This document shows positions 12,520 to 21,647 of a stretch of DNA of 64,000 nt, piece after piece; within the stretch, counting starts at the first letter, position 1, and each line of letters opens with the position of its first letter. Under the pieces are notes generated by a model, which was not told where the DNA came from, did no database searches, and saw only the letters and a list, made by a program, of their open reading frames with translations. This DNA comes from RGIG1681 sp045594425 (GTDB taxonomy: Bacteria > Bacillota > Clostridia > Christensenellales > UBA1242): positions 1 through 64,000 of the forward strand of contig JAZNYK010000011.1 of assembly GCA_045594425.1 (NCBI GenBank), read 5' to 3'. Both the position numbers and the translations under genes were made by a program.

Positions 12520-13923
12520 TTATTCACCATATTGAACAGATTTTGGTGATTTTTTCAAATTAATTCTAGAAGAATCTTGTTTTTGACCTACAAGTTTTTC
12601 ATAGGTAATTCTTGCATTTTCAACATCCAAAATCCTTAACCCATAACGCTCAACAAGTTCTTCAAATGAAATTTCTTGACCTGGTCTTAAAAAACCATAC
12701 TTAAACAAATCACGTTCAGTTAAAACAATTGTGTGGTCGGATGCTTGCTTGTCATGATGTTTAATTCTTTCAAAGTTTAGCCCTGCAAGATATTCATCAA
12801 CCTTTTTAAAGCCTTTTCTTATTGCAAGGTTTAAACACTCTTCATAAATATCAGGATATTTTTTCAAGAACCCTTCTTGGATAACCCCACCTTTATATAT
12901 CTCACCCAACGCTTCAACAAGCAATGCTTCTCTTGTTTTAAGTTCTTGAATAGTGACCATTTGACCATTGTCACCAACGTCATTTTGAATTCCAAATGTA
13001 TCCAAAAATGAACGTAAACTAAAACAACCAGTGTGTTTTTCAGTTGTGTCTATCTTTTGTCTTAAATAAGGATCTTTTGTTGTGATTCCCCTATAAGTTC
13101 CATTTGATTTGTAATAAGACTCTATCATCTTTAAAACCGCTGGAACACTTTGAAGGCTGTAGCACCTTGTATATCTAACAGCATTTTTTGAAGCAAACTC
13201 TTCAAATGAAACTCCCCTTTCTCCAATTATTGCGAGCAATTGGTCAAGGTCTTGTTTGTTTTCAGTTAAAAATATTCTATCAACCAAATTCTTTTCATCA
13301 GCATATGCAGCCTTAAGCCCCACTGCCAAATCTCTGGCAACAGCATCATTATATTTAAATCTGTATCTTGGGACAGCCTTATAACTTTTGTCAACAATCT
13401 TAATTTCAGAAAATTCTGGAAGATATTCTTGAAGAACAATCTTCAATTTATCTGAAAGCCCCAGTTTGATTTTTTTATTGGCAAGATAGTCACGAGATTC
13501 TTGGCTTAACGCATTAACTGGAAACGCCCCTATTGAATCATAATGATTTGAATAGACAGAAAAAACATCTTCAATCAAGTTGCAAAGATTTTCTATCTCA
13601 ACAGTTTCTGGAGCCATGTATCTATCATTTGTGATTAAAAGTGAAACTGCTTGTTTGTTGCTAATTCCGTGTTTTTGTGCAAGTGCTTGAATAACTGCAA
13701 ACTCTTCTGGTTGCAAATCACGGCGCGCAAAATAACCGTTTTTGTTTTGAATGTCAACAAGTTTGTTTGCAACAATCGCGTGTTTTGGTGACAATCCATC
13801 AACAACTTCTGCTTTTTTGTGCCCATCTTTTCTTTTTAAAAACTCATCAGCAACCCCTTGTTTGTAAGGAGCAATTTTCTTTCTAAATTCTTCAGATAAT
13901 ACTTCAAAAGTTTTTTCTTCCAT
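12520..13923 (-). CDS. Hypothetical protein, 467 aa
   Basis: Unrecognised, mainly helical cytoplasmic protein without signal or membrane segments. Several stretches resemble repeated helix-turn-helix-like units. For example, the region near residue 425 (FLRPGQEISFEELVERYGLR) has the look of a winged-helix or RNA-binding module, but no family can be named. The start at 13923 is chosen because GGAG lies seven bases upstream. The longer frame to 13980 runs into the promoter and has no ribosome site. Monocistronic between its own promoter and terminator. Confidence 0.75.
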   Translation of the reverse strand: MEEKTFEVLSEEFRKKIAPYKQGVADEFLKRKDGHKKAEVVDGLSPKHAIVANKLVDIQNKNGYFARRDLQPEEFAVIQALAQKHGISNKQAVSLLITNDRYMAPETVEIENLCNLIEDVFSVYSNHYDSIGAFPVNALSQESRDYLANKKIKLGLSDKLKIVLQEYLPEFSEIKIVDKSYKAVPRYRFKYNDAVARDLAVGLKAAYADEKNLVDRIFLTENKQDLDQLLAIIGERGVSFEEFASKNAVRYTRCYSLQSVPAVLKMIESYYKSNGTYRGITTKDPYLRQKIDTTEKHTGCFSLRSFLDTFGIQNDVGDNGQMVTIQELKTREALLVEALGEIYKGGVIQEGFLKKYPDIYEECLNLAIRKGFKKVDEYLAGLNFERIKHHDKQASDHTIVLTERDLFKYGFLRPGQEISFEELVERYGLRILDVENARITYEKLVGQKQDSSRINLKKSPKSVQYGE

Positions 13924-13971
13924 AGCATTTCTCCAAACGCACCAGCAAATGTGCATATGTTTTATGATAAC

Positions 13972-14000
13972 ATTATACACAAAATTTTGATAAATTTCAA
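13972..14000 (-). promoter_or_regulatory. Promoter of 467-aa gene
   Basis: On the minus strand TTGAAA, 17 bases, TATAAT, 50 bases upstream of the chosen start. Confidence 0.75.
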
Positions 14001-14060
14001 TAATTATCTAAAACTACAAAATATCTAGGCAATTTTCACAAATAGATTTTTTTGCAAAAT

Positions 14061-14088
14061 AAAAACCCATGAAATCATGGGTTTTTGT
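14061..14088 (-). terminator. gapA terminator
   Basis: On the minus strand AAAAACCCATG, loop, CATGGGTTTTT, directly after the gapA stop. Confidence 0.88.
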
Positions 14089-14091
14089 TTA

Positions 14092-15126
14092 TTATCTTAA
14101 TTCAGCAAAATATTTAATTGTTCTAACCATTTGTGAAGTGTATGAGTTTTCATTGTCATACCAAGCAACAACTTGAACTTGATACAAATCATCACCAACT
14201 TTTGTAACCATTGTTTGAGTTGCATCAAAGATAGAACCATAAGTGCTTCCGATGATATCACAAGAAACGATTGGGTCTGTGTTGTAACCAAATGAATCAG
14301 ATGCTTGTGCTTTCATTGCAGCATTGATTGCATCAGCAGTAACATCTTTGCCTTTTACAACAGCAACAAGGATTGTTGTTGAGCCTGTTGGAACTGGAAC
14401 ACGTTGAGCAGAACCGATGAGTTTGCCATCAAGTTCTGGAATAACAAGACCAATTGCTTTTGCAGCACCTGTTGAGTTTGGAACAATGTTAACAGCGGCT
14501 GCTCTTGCACGGCGAAGGTCACCTTTTCTGTGTGGACCATCAAGAATCATTTGGTCGCCTGTGTAAGCATGAACTGTTGTCATGATACCAGATTGAATTG
14601 GGAATCTATCATTAAGTGCTTTTGCCATAGGTGCCAAACAGTTTGTTGTGCAACTTGCAGCAGAAATGATTTGGTCTGAAGATTTTAATGTTTTTTCGTT
14701 AACTGAATAAACGATTGTTGGCAAATCTTTGCCTGCTGGAGCAGAAATGATAACCTTTTTTGCACCTGCATTGATATGAGCCATAGATTTTTCTTTTGAG
14801 CAGTAGAAACCAGTGCATTCTAAAACAACGTCTACACCAAGTGCTTTCCATGGGCAGTTGTTAGCGTCTTTTTCTGCATAGATTCTAATTTTTTGTCCAG
14901 CAACTGAAATCCAACCTTCAGCATCGCCTTCTTCTGATGATGTAACTTTGCTTGCAAGCGCATATGGACCTTGTGCTGAATCATACTTCAAAAGGTGAGC
15001 AAGCATTTTTGGACTAGTGAGGTCATTGATAGCAACAATTTCGTAACCTTTTGCACCAAACATTTGTCTGAACGCAAGTCTACCAATTCTTCCAAATCCG
15101 TTAATTGCAACTTTAATATTTGCCAT
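14092..15126 (-). CDS. gapA: Glyceraldehyde-3-phosphate dehydrogenase
   Basis: Glycolytic NAD-dependent enzyme oxidising glyceraldehyde 3-phosphate to 1,3-bisphosphoglycerate. The Rossmann motif INGFGRIGR is at residues 6-14. The catalytic cysteine is in SCTTNCLAP near residue 155. The substrate-binding His falls in the expected HAYTGDQ segment. 344 residues, normal for the family. The start at 15126 is supported by AAAGGAG; the longer frame has no ribosome site. Transcribed alone with its own promoter and terminator. fba, another glycolytic gene, lies 0.9 kb away on the opposite strand. Confidence 0.97.
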   Translation of the reverse strand: MANIKVAINGFGRIGRLAFRQMFGAKGYEIVAINDLTSPKMLAHLLKYDSAQGPYALASKVTSSEEGDAEGWISVAGQKIRIYAEKDANNCPWKALGVDVVLECTGFYCSKEKSMAHINAGAKKVIISAPAGKDLPTIVYSVNEKTLKSSDQIISAASCTTNCLAPMAKALNDRFPIQSGIMTTVHAYTGDQMILDGPHRKGDLRRARAAAVNIVPNSTGAAKAIGLVIPELDGKLIGSAQRVPVPTGSTTILVAVVKGKDVTADAINAAMKAQASDSFGYNTDPIVSCDIIGSTYGSIFDATQTMVTKVGDDLYQVQVVAWYDNENSYTSQMVRTIKYFAELR

Positions 15127-15163
15127 AAATAATACTCCTTTATCAATAATATTTGACATTTTG

Positions 15164-15192
15164 ATTATATGCTAATCAAATAAATAAATCAA
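15164..15192 (-). promoter_or_regulatory. gapA promoter
   Basis: On the minus strand TTGATT, 17 bases, TATAAT, 38 bases upstream of the gapA start. Confidence 0.78.
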
Positions 15193-15303
15193 ACATTTGA
15201 ATATTTGTTTTGAAATTTTAGTTATTTTCAATAATTTGAACAAACTTTATATAAAACCATGGTGCAAAAGAGCCATATTTGATAGCGAATTTTAAAATGA
15301 ATA

Positions 15304-15332
15304 TTGACAATCAAATCAAAGACATCTAAAAT
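15304..15332 (+). promoter_or_regulatory. Promoter of 184-aa gene
   Basis: TTGACA, 17 bases, TAAAAT, 30 bases before the start at 15362. Confidence 0.75.
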
Positions 15333-15361
15333 TAAAATAACAATGTTTGAAGGAGCATAAT

Positions 15362-15916
15362 ATGAGTATTTATCCAAATAGCAATGTTTTTGTGGTAAAA
15401 GTGCAAAATCAAACCTATCTTGCATTTTTGCTAAACCAAGATGGTTCAAGAATAAAGTTTTTTGGTTCGGAAGAAATTATTCCAAAAACAGATTTAGAAT
15501 CATATATTCAAAGAAAATATAACAAAAAACCTGACTGGATTAAATGTATGCGTGGAAGCAATCCATTTTTTAAAAGCACAGCATCTATCCGCTCACAAAT
15601 GTGGGGTGGCAGCGGTTATCCAACAAGTATTCGTGACGACATTGAACGTGCCGTTGGAAGCAAACCATCTTCAGATTATCATGACTACGACTCCGACAAC
15701 GATGGCTACATGAGTTCATGGAAAGAAAAACGTGTGCTATCACAAAGAATGGAAAAACAAATGGCTGCCTATGAAGAACGTGCAAACAGTCACCCATCTT
15801 TTGAATCACCAACTTCTGTAACTGAAAGTGAAATCTGCGATGTTATGACTTGGTATGCAAGCAAAGACAAACCTCCAAAAGAACCAGAACACTATGGTGG
15901 CGTTTTAGATTTTTAA
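15362..15916 (+). CDS. Hypothetical protein, 184 aa
   Basis: Unrecognised soluble protein. Residues 1-60 look like a compact alpha/beta domain with alternating hydrophobic strands. Residues 75-125 are polar, rich in Ser, Asp, Tyr and Gly and probably disordered. The C-terminus is acidic. The start at 15362 is chosen for GGAG six bases upstream; an in-frame ATG five codons earlier overlaps that site. Single-gene unit between its own promoter and the terminator at 15941. Divergent from gapA and upstream of fba, but no link to glycolysis is visible. Confidence 0.7.
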   Translation: MSIYPNSNVFVVKVQNQTYLAFLLNQDGSRIKFFGSEEIIPKTDLESYIQRKYNKKPDWIKCMRGSNPFFKSTASIRSQMWGGSGYPTSIRDDIERAVGSKPSSDYHDYDSDNDGYMSSWKEKRVLSQRMEKQMAAYEERANSHPSFESPTSVTESEICDVMTWYASKDKPPKEPEHYGGVLDF

Positions 15917-15940
15917 TATAATTTAAACAAAAAACAATTT

Positions 15941-15967
15941 AGACCGAACTTTAACTCGGTCTTTTTT
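15941..15967 (+). terminator. Terminator after 184-aa gene
   Basis: AGACCGA, loop, TCGGTCT followed by T5. Confidence 0.85.
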
Positions 15968-15968
15968 G

Positions 15969-15997
15969 TTTACAAATTCATACAATAAATTTATAAT
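15969..15997 (+). promoter_or_regulatory. fba promoter
   Basis: TTTACA, 17 bases, TATAAT, immediately after the preceding terminator and 40 bases before fba. Confidence 0.78.
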
Positions 15998-16037
15998 AAA
16001 TCTAGTAAAACATACAATATAAAAGGATGGTATTTTT

Positions 16038-16949
16038 ATGGCACTCGTAAATACAAAAAATATGTTAAAAGAAGCCCTTGAAAAGGGTTACGCAATCCCT
16101 GCATTCAATATTTGCAATATGGAATCTGCTCAAGCCGTTGCTGAAGTTTGTGCAGAAAAAAATGCCCCAGTAATTATTTCAGTTTCTGAAGGTGCTGGCA
16201 AATATGCTGGTTTTGATTACATCAGAGCAATTGTTGAAGTTGCAGCATCAAAAAGTTCTAACGACATCGCACTTCATCTTGACCACGGCAAAACTTTTGA
16301 AGTTTGCAAAGCCGCAATCGATGCAGGTTTTACAAGCGTTATGATTGATGCTTCAGCACTTTCATATGAAGAAAATATTGCTGAAACAAAAAAAGTTGTT
16401 GAATATGCTCACGCTAGAAATGTTACAGTTGAAGCAGAACTTGGAAAAATTATGGGAACTGAAGACTTGATTTCTAGCACAACTGAAAGTTTCACTGACC
16501 CAGATGAAGCAAAAGACTTTGTTTCAAGAACAGGCGTTGACAGCCTTGCAATTTCAATCGGAACAGCACATGGTGTAAACAAATCAATCAAAACCCCTGT
16601 TATTCAATATGGTGTTATTGAAAGCGTGCATAACGCAATTCCAGACCTTCCACTAGTTGCTCACGGAAGTTCAACTGTTCCTGCAAAATGGGTTGACCTT
16701 ATTAAAAAATATGGTGGTGAAATCAAAAAGAGCCAAGGCATCAGTGAAGAAGATATTGTTAAAATGAGCAAAACCGCTATTTGTAAAATCAACATGGACA
16801 CTGACTTAAGACTTGCTCACACTGCTGGTGTTCGTGAAGACCTTGCAAACAATCCTGGTCACTTTGACCAAAGAGATTACAACAAAGCAGGCAAAAAATA
16901 TGTTAAAGAACAAATTGCTCATGCTGTTGAACTTGTTGAAGGCATTTAA
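16038..16949 (+). CDS. fba: Class II fructose-bisphosphate aldolase
   Basis: Cleaves fructose 1,6-bisphosphate to two triose phosphates using a divalent metal, a central glycolytic step. Metal ligands are visible: the His of HLDHGKTFE near residue 82, the Glu of EAELGKIMG near 135, the His of GTAHGVNKS near 178 and the His of VAHGSSTVP near 210. The phosphate-binding NMDTDLR is near residue 255. 303 residues, normal for the short class II form. AAAGGA ribosome site. Monocistronic, with its own promoter and the bidirectional terminator at 16969. Confidence 0.96.
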   Translation: MALVNTKNMLKEALEKGYAIPAFNICNMESAQAVAEVCAEKNAPVIISVSEGAGKYAGFDYIRAIVEVAASKSSNDIALHLDHGKTFEVCKAAIDAGFTSVMIDASALSYEENIAETKKVVEYAHARNVTVEAELGKIMGTEDLISSTTESFTDPDEAKDFVSRTGVDSLAISIGTAHGVNKSIKTPVIQYGVIESVHNAIPDLPLVAHGSSTVPAKWVDLIKKYGGEIKKSQGISEEDIVKMSKTAICKINMDTDLRLAHTAGVREDLANNPGHFDQRDYNKAGKKYVKEQIAHAVELVEGI

Positions 16950-16968
16950 TAAATATAAAAAATTACGC

Positions 16969-17000
16969 AAAAAAAAAGCCCAGTTTTAACTGGACTTTTT
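16969..17000. terminator. Bidirectional terminator, fba and 17005 operon
   Basis: Hairpin around GCCCAGT/ACTGGAC with a run of A on the left and T on the right. It serves convergent transcription from fba and from the minus-strand operon ending at 17005. Confidence 0.85.
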
Positions 17001-17004
17001 ATTT

Positions 17005-17709
17005 TTATGAGTTTGAAGGACCACTCTCGCCCATTTGAACACCCGCTTTTATTAAGGCTTGTTCGTGATGAGCAATTAGTTTATCTATCATTTCCATGTG
17101 GTTTTCAGCAACTTCTTCGCCATAAACTTCGGCTATATCTCTTCTCATGCCATATCTATAAGACTCTGCCACCTTTGATTTAGCAACAAAATAAAATGCT
17201 GGATGTGAAAGTCTTTCTTCAGCGGTTTTTGCAATGCCTTGATACATCTCGGTTGTTTCCATAACATTTCTTTCTTTTTTCTTTCCGAGTGAATAATAAA
17301 CTTTTGCAACCAATTCATTACTTGAAACAACCTCGTTTAAATCACTTGAGTTTAAACCCTTGTTCACTATATCATCAATCATTTGAACTTGTTCTTCTGG
17401 CAATTGTTTTTTTAGTTCACCACTCCAAACAAGATTATAAAGTTTCATAAAATCAGTTTTTGCTTTCTGCAATTTTTTCTTCTCAAGTTCGACAGCACTT
17501 TCTTGTTCAGGTATTAACTTTACAAGTTCCTCTTTTGACTGAAAAGAATAGCACCACTTACCATTAACAAATGCTTTTACATTTTGACCATTTTCGCCAA
17601 GTCTAACAAGTTCTTCTATTTTTTTGCTTGAAGAAAGTTTTGAAATAGCAGAAGTTATATCTGTTGCAGATTTCATAAGTTGTTCGATAAACCTTTCATT
17701 AATAACCAT
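17005..17709 (-). CDS. Hypothetical helical protein, 234 aa
   Basis: Unrecognised soluble, largely helical protein. Residues 85-180 are charged and heptad-like. A short strand-like piece near residues 45-60 (AFVNGKWCYSF) breaks the helices. The C-terminus is a small polar tail. Start with AGAGGTG upstream. Last gene of a three-gene operon of small helical proteins (18198-18506, 17761-18171, 17005-17709). The adjacent hairpin at 17733 may reduce its expression relative to the first two. Function unknown; the joint transcription suggests the three act together. Confidence 0.7.
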   Translation of the reverse strand: MVINERFIEQLMKSATDITSAISKLSSSKKIEELVRLGENGQNVKAFVNGKWCYSFQSKEELVKLIPEQESAVELEKKKLQKAKTDFMKLYNLVWSGELKKQLPEEQVQMIDDIVNKGLNSSDLNEVVSSNELVAKVYYSLGKKKERNVMETTEMYQGIAKTAEERLSHPAFYFVAKSKVAESYRYGMRRDIAEVYGEEVAENHMEMIDKLIAHHEQALIKAGVQMGESGPSNS

Positions 17710-17732
17710 AATTCACCTCTAACTTTTACAAA

Positions 17733-17755
17733 AACACTAGGATGACCTAGTGTTT
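17733..17755 (-). terminator. Intergenic hairpin, possible partial terminator
   Basis: Perfect inverted repeat AACACTAGG/CCTAGTGTT with a loop of about four bases between two genes of the operon. On the minus strand it is followed by only about five T, so it could be a leaky terminator or an mRNA-stabilising hairpin. Confidence 0.6.
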
Positions 17756-17760
17756 ATTTT

Positions 17761-18171
17761 TTATTGCATTTGTGCTGGTTCAGAGTTCTTTTTTGAACCA
17801 GGACCACCAAAATCTAACATTGCATACTTTTTTTGGTAATCTTTAATAATATCAGAAATCCTAACAACAGCCTCTTTTTGGCTAGAAAAATAGGCTATCA
17901 TCCCCAAATAAACATCTTCTGATTCGAGCACTTCATCATTATTTTTATAATTAGAGTAACCTTCATCAAGTTCCATTTCTTTTCTTTTTAGTTCTGAAAG
18001 CAACAAACTTCCTTGATTTACAAATCTAATAACTTGTTCTCTAAAATATTTTTGAGCAATTGGGTCTGTTGTTTTTTCAACTTTTTTTAGTCTGAAATAT
18101 TCACTTTGATATTCAACAGACAATGCTTCAAATTCTTCAACACTTTTCAAGTGATGCTTTTGACTTTTCAT
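17761..18171 (-). CDS. Hypothetical helical protein, 136 aa
   Basis: Unrecognised protein with long amphipathic helices (residues 8-75 and 85-125) and a Gly/Pro/Ser/Asn-rich C-terminal tail. The start at 18171 is chosen because GGGAGG stands eight bases upstream. The eight extra codons of the longer frame contain the ribosome site. Middle gene of the three-gene operon. The helix-rich build and polar tail resemble its operon partners in style rather than in alignable sequence. Confidence 0.7.
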   Translation of the reverse strand: MKSQKHHLKSVEEFEALSVEYQSEYFRLKKVEKTTDPIAQKYFREQVIRFVNQGSLLLSELKRKEMELDEGYSNYKNNDEVLESEDVYLGMIAYFSSQKEAVVRISDIIKDYQKKYAMLDFGGPGSKKNSEPAQMQ

Positions 18172-18197
18172 AAAATCATCCTCCCACACAAACAAGA

Positions 18198-18506
18198 TTA
18201 ACTCATTTGTGGTCCAAATGTATCTTCAATAACGTCTTTCTTTCTGCCTTCAAAGCCCTTTTCACGTGCTTTTAGTTGTGCATAATATTTTTCTAACCTT
18301 TCATGTTCAACTTCCGCATCCAATTTTTTTGCATATAAATCGCCAACGATATGAACATAAAGAGCAACCATTGAATATTTGTCAATATCGCTTTGAATTT
18401 CGTCAATTTTCTTTTGAGAATCTTGCAAGCGGAGTTCTGTTAATTTCAATTCTACTTGAAAAGCAATATAATCATCTAACATAATATCGAAGTCTTTATT
18501 TTCCAT
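18198..18506 (-). CDS. Hypothetical coiled-coil protein, 102 aa
   Basis: Small, almost entirely helical protein. Residues 12-45 and 58-92 give two coiled-coil-like helices around a short hydrophobic turn (MVALYVHIVGDLY), suggesting a helical hairpin. No signal peptide or zinc site. GAGGAGG ribosome site. First gene of the operon, behind a good promoter. No family recognised. Confidence 0.7.
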   Translation of the reverse strand: MENKDFDIMLDDYIAFQVELKLTELRLQDSQKKIDEIQSDIDKYSMVALYVHIVGDLYAKKLDAEVEHERLEKYYAQLKAREKGFEGRKKDVIEDTFGPQMS

Positions 18507-18526
18507 AAAACCTCCTCACTTGGCTC

Positions 18527-18555
18527 ATTATAACACAAAACAGCAAAATAGTCAA
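18527..18555 (-). promoter_or_regulatory. Promoter of three-gene helical-protein operon
   Basis: On the minus strand TTGACT, 17 bases, TATAAT, about 20 bases before the start of the 102-aa gene. Confidence 0.8.
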
Positions 18556-18567
18556 TATGTCACACTG

Positions 18568-20316
18568 CTAGACGCTTTGTGGATAAAACACTGTAAAATA
18601 ACCAAATTTTTGATTTTGATAATCACTTGGAACACCACTAAAAGCATCATCGTCTTTTACAATATAAATGTTATCTTTTGAATTGTCCACACCAGCAAAT
18701 CCAAACTTATAATTCGCAAACTGAAGAACTTTTCTAAAAATTACATTTGGGTTTTCATAAACAACCGTGCTAGTGAACTCTTTTGTATCTGTCCCACTTG
18801 CAACCAAAACATAAATATATGGTTCCCAAACATTTTCGTTTGAAACATAAATGGTTAAGCCATCATTATTAATTTCTTCAACAAATTTTGTCGCATCAAT
18901 AAGCCCATCGTTAAAAACAAATGCAGTTGATTTGTTGTATGAATTATTCACTGGATAATAGCAACAACAAAACAACACCAAAGACACTGCAAAAAGTGAT
19001 GTTAAACAAATGCAAGCCTGTTTGCTATGTTCAAGCACATAATTTGCTCCAACACCCACAAAATAAAACATTGGAATCCACATAATATTAATCTTGTTAA
19101 TATTTGCACCCATCAAGGCACCCAAAACAAACGAAAGCACGAACCATACAAAAAACAACAAATCAAAACTAAATTCATCTTTCGGCTTATTTTTTAGTTT
19201 TGATACCAAACAAAATAATCCAATAATCATAAGTGGAACACCAATTAAATAAGTGATGCCAAAACTAAAGCACATATTCCAAGTTGAAAAATCATTTTGG
19301 AAAATAAAAGTCCCCAAAAAGAAAACTATGTTTGTTGTGTTTAAATTAAACTCTGATGCTCTGAAGCCACCAAGTTTTGGAACGCTAAAAATACCAAATA
19401 TTTTAAAGGGTTTAACCCATCCATAATTAACAAAAACAAAGCCTATAAGCGGAAATGCAAGCATAAACAACAACACATTAGAAACAATAAAACTCTGCCA
19501 TTTTAAGGTGTGTTTTTTAAGCATATATGCATAACAAACAATCAAAAATAATGGCACAAACATAAATGAAATTGCATAACTATAAAGTGCAATTCCAAAG
19601 AAAAAAGTTGATAAGCATAGCCACCAATGATTATCTTTAATTGCCTTAACCAAAAAGTAAAATACAAATATCACCAGTGCTGGAAACAAGTTGCTCTCGA
19701 GCCCCCACCTTGAAGCAATCAAGTTCCAAGGGCAAATTGCAAACAATACAAAGCAAACAAATGCAAGTTTTGTTCCAGTAATCTTTTTTATTAACAAATA
19801 AAAAACAAACAAACTCGCTGTTGAAACTAAAAGTGAAACAATTCTAGCAGAAAAAACGTTCATTCCAAAAATTTTAACAAATGGAATTGTTAGATACGCC
19901 AAAAGCGCATTTTGACCACTGCCCCACGCTTCCAAATAAACAGGAAATGTGTGACCATTTCTATCAATGCCAAAATTTGCAAGGCTATATGATTCATAAA
20001 GCATTGAAAGTTCATCAGGTGCAAGGCTTGGTGGTGTCATGGTAAACATAAACACACGCAAAAATATTGCAAGTCCAGAAACACCCCAAAAAACTATCTT
20101 TGTAATTTTTCCACTTAATTCAAAACCTTCTTTTGCGGGTTTTATTATTGAATATGTGCACAACGCAACTGCAAGCCATAGCAAAATTTGATTTATCACA
20201 CTAAAAACAATGTCTGCTTCCGAAATAAACTTGAAGCAGACAATTGAATAAATCAAATATGCAATAGCAAAAACACTCAACAACGATGAGCACACAATTT
20301 TTGCTTTTTTTGTCAT
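18568..20316 (-). CDS. GT-C type membrane glycosyltransferase, 582 aa
   Basis: Polytopic membrane protein with about 11-12 hydrophobic helices, of the ArnT/PMT-like GT-C fold (GT39/GT83 relatives). It probably transfers a sugar from a polyprenyl-phosphate donor to an envelope acceptor outside the membrane. The first extracellular loop, near residue 100, has the acidic pair in PSLAPDELS expected of this fold. The C-terminal 110 residues are a soluble outer domain. Last gene of an apparent operon with the HD protein, map and the 136-aa gene. RBS GGAGA. No clear terminator follows. Donor and acceptor are unknown. Confidence 0.8.
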   Translation of the reverse strand: MTKKAKIVCSSLLSVFAIAYLIYSIVCFKFISEADIVFSVINQILLWLAVALCTYSIIKPAKEGFELSGKITKIVFWGVSGLAIFLRVFMFTMTPPSLAPDELSMLYESYSLANFGIDRNGHTFPVYLEAWGSGQNALLAYLTIPFVKIFGMNVFSARIVSLLVSTASLFVFYLLIKKITGTKLAFVCFVLFAICPWNLIASRWGLESNLFPALVIFVFYFLVKAIKDNHWWLCLSTFFFGIALYSYAISFMFVPLFLIVCYAYMLKKHTLKWQSFIVSNVLLFMLAFPLIGFVFVNYGWVKPFKIFGIFSVPKLGGFRASEFNLNTTNIVFFLGTFIFQNDFSTWNMCFSFGITYLIGVPLMIIGLFCLVSKLKNKPKDEFSFDLLFFVWFVLSFVLGALMGANINKINIMWIPMFYFVGVGANYVLEHSKQACICLTSLFAVSLVLFCCCYYPVNNSYNKSTAFVFNDGLIDATKFVEEINNDGLTIYVSNENVWEPYIYVLVASGTDTKEFTSTVVYENPNVIFRKVLQFANYKFGFAGVDNSKDNIYIVKDDDAFSGVPSDYQNQKFGYFTVFYPQSV

Positions 20317-20341
20317 ATTTTCTCCGATTTTTTGCTATTTT

Positions 20342-20752
20342 TTAACCATTATTTGGTTGATTTTCAGAAGACTCTTCTGCTTTTGGAACGTGCTTTTCAA
20401 ACTTTGCTTTTGCTTCTGAAAGTCTGGTTTGCGCGTCATCAAAATACTCTTTTCTTTTTTCGTAAACTCTAAGGTCTCTTGAATTCATTTCTGCAGTTGC
20501 CCACCAACCACCTCTTAAACGTTCTTGCATATCTGCAATTTCTTTATCGTTAACAGTTTGTGCTTTTGCAAGTTCTGAAAGCAATAATTCACATTCAGGA
20601 AGCATTTGTTCACAAAACTTTCTTGTTCCATCAGCAGTCACACCTTCAAGTTCGTTAAATGAATCAATTGCTTGTTTTAACGCTTCAATTCTTTCATGAA
20701 GTTCTGGCAACTTCATAGATTTTTCTCTTTTTTTAAATAATTTGAATGCCAT
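20342..20752 (-). CDS. Hypothetical coiled-coil protein, 136 aa
   Basis: Small cytosolic protein with a basic N-terminus (FKLFKKREK), two long helices with heptad-like hydrophobics (residues 14-75 and 85-122) and an acidic, Asn/Pro-rich tail. No family recognised. AAAGGAG ribosome site. It lies 23 bases after map and 25 bases before the GT-C gene, so it is co-transcribed with both. The basic N-terminus could touch membrane or nucleic acid, but this is speculative. Confidence 0.7.
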   Translation of the reverse strand: MAFKLFKKREKSMKLPELHERIEALKQAIDSFNELEGVTADGTRKFCEQMLPECELLLSELAKAQTVNDKEIADMQERLRGGWWATAEMNSRDLRVYEKRKEYFDDAQTRLSEAKAKFEKHVPKAEESSENQPNNG

Positions 20753-20775
20753 AAAAGTTCTCCTTTAAATATATT

Positions 20776-21639
20776 TTATTTTGCTAAAATTTCAACACCA
20801 TCTTCGGTCATGAGAAGTGTGTATTCCCACTGTGCAGAAAGTGAACCATCTGCTGTGAAAATTGTCCAACCATCACCTTCATCAATACCAACGCCAGCCC
20901 TGCCAGCATTAATCATTGGTTCAATTGTAAACACCATTCCTGGTGCAAGCACCATGCCTGTGCCAAACTTTGCAGTATGACTAACAAATGGGTCTTCATG
21001 CATGGCAAGTCCAACACCATGACCACCAAGTTCACGAACAACACTGCAACTATTTGCTTTTGCGTGTTTGCTAACCCAATGACCAATATTTCCAACAGGA
21101 GCATAAGGCTTAAGTTTGCTAACGGCAAGGTCTAAACATTCTTTTGCAACGCACACAAGTTTGTGAGCATCTTCACTAACCTTTCCAATTTCAAACATTC
21201 TTGAACTATCGCCATAATATCCATTAACTTCAGTTGTGCAGTCAACGTTAACAATATCGCCTTCTTCTAAAACTTCTTTTTTGCTTGGAATTCCGTGGCA
21301 AACAACATCGTTAACCGATGTGCAAACCGATTTTGGAAATCCCTCATAGCCAAGAGGTGCAGGTCTGCCACCAAGTCTGATGGTTTCTTCATGAACAATT
21401 TTATTTATATCTTCGGTTGTCATGCCGGCTTTAATGTTTTCTGCAACCTTATCTAAAATTAAAGTGTTGATTCTGCACGCTTCTCTAATACCTTCAATTT
21501 GTTCAGGTGTTTTTATAAGTTTTTTTGGCGGAACAACATTACCTTTCTTTTTCAATTCTTCAAGTTGAACGTCTAGTGTTTTGTGACAAGTGTCGTAATC
21601 TTTGCCACTTCCGCACCAACATTTGTTGTCGTTTTTCAT
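20776..21639 (-). CDS. map: Methionine aminopeptidase with SEC-C zinc tag
   Basis: Removes the initiator methionine from nascent proteins. The N-terminal 20 residues carry a SEC-C zinc motif (CWCGSG with a later C and H), thought to aid ribosome contact. A linker precedes the pita-bread catalytic domain from about residue 40. Metal ligands are recognisable: the two Asp of NVDCTTEVNGYYGDSS, the His of GGHGVGLAMHEDP, the Glu of TIEPMINAG and the Glu near the C-terminus in QWEYTLL. 287 residues, typical for the tagged form. It starts 9 bases after the HD gene. Confidence 0.95.
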   Translation of the reverse strand: MKNDNKCWCGSGKDYDTCHKTLDVQLEELKKKGNVVPPKKLIKTPEQIEGIREACRINTLILDKVAENIKAGMTTEDINKIVHEETIRLGGRPAPLGYEGFPKSVCTSVNDVVCHGIPSKKEVLEEGDIVNVDCTTEVNGYYGDSSRMFEIGKVSEDAHKLVCVAKECLDLAVSKLKPYAPVGNIGHWVSKHAKANSCSVVRELGGHGVGLAMHEDPFVSHTAKFGTGMVLAPGMVFTIEPMINAGRAGVGIDEGDGWTIFTADGSLSAQWEYTLLMTEDGVEILAK

Positions 21640-21647
21640 GCTATCTC

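Noticed and set aside
18570..18580. DnaA-box-like TGTGGATAA as an origin
   Set aside because: A single occurrence in the end of a coding gene; others near 12335 and 34895 are also inside genes. The origin is expected beyond the right edge, near recF.
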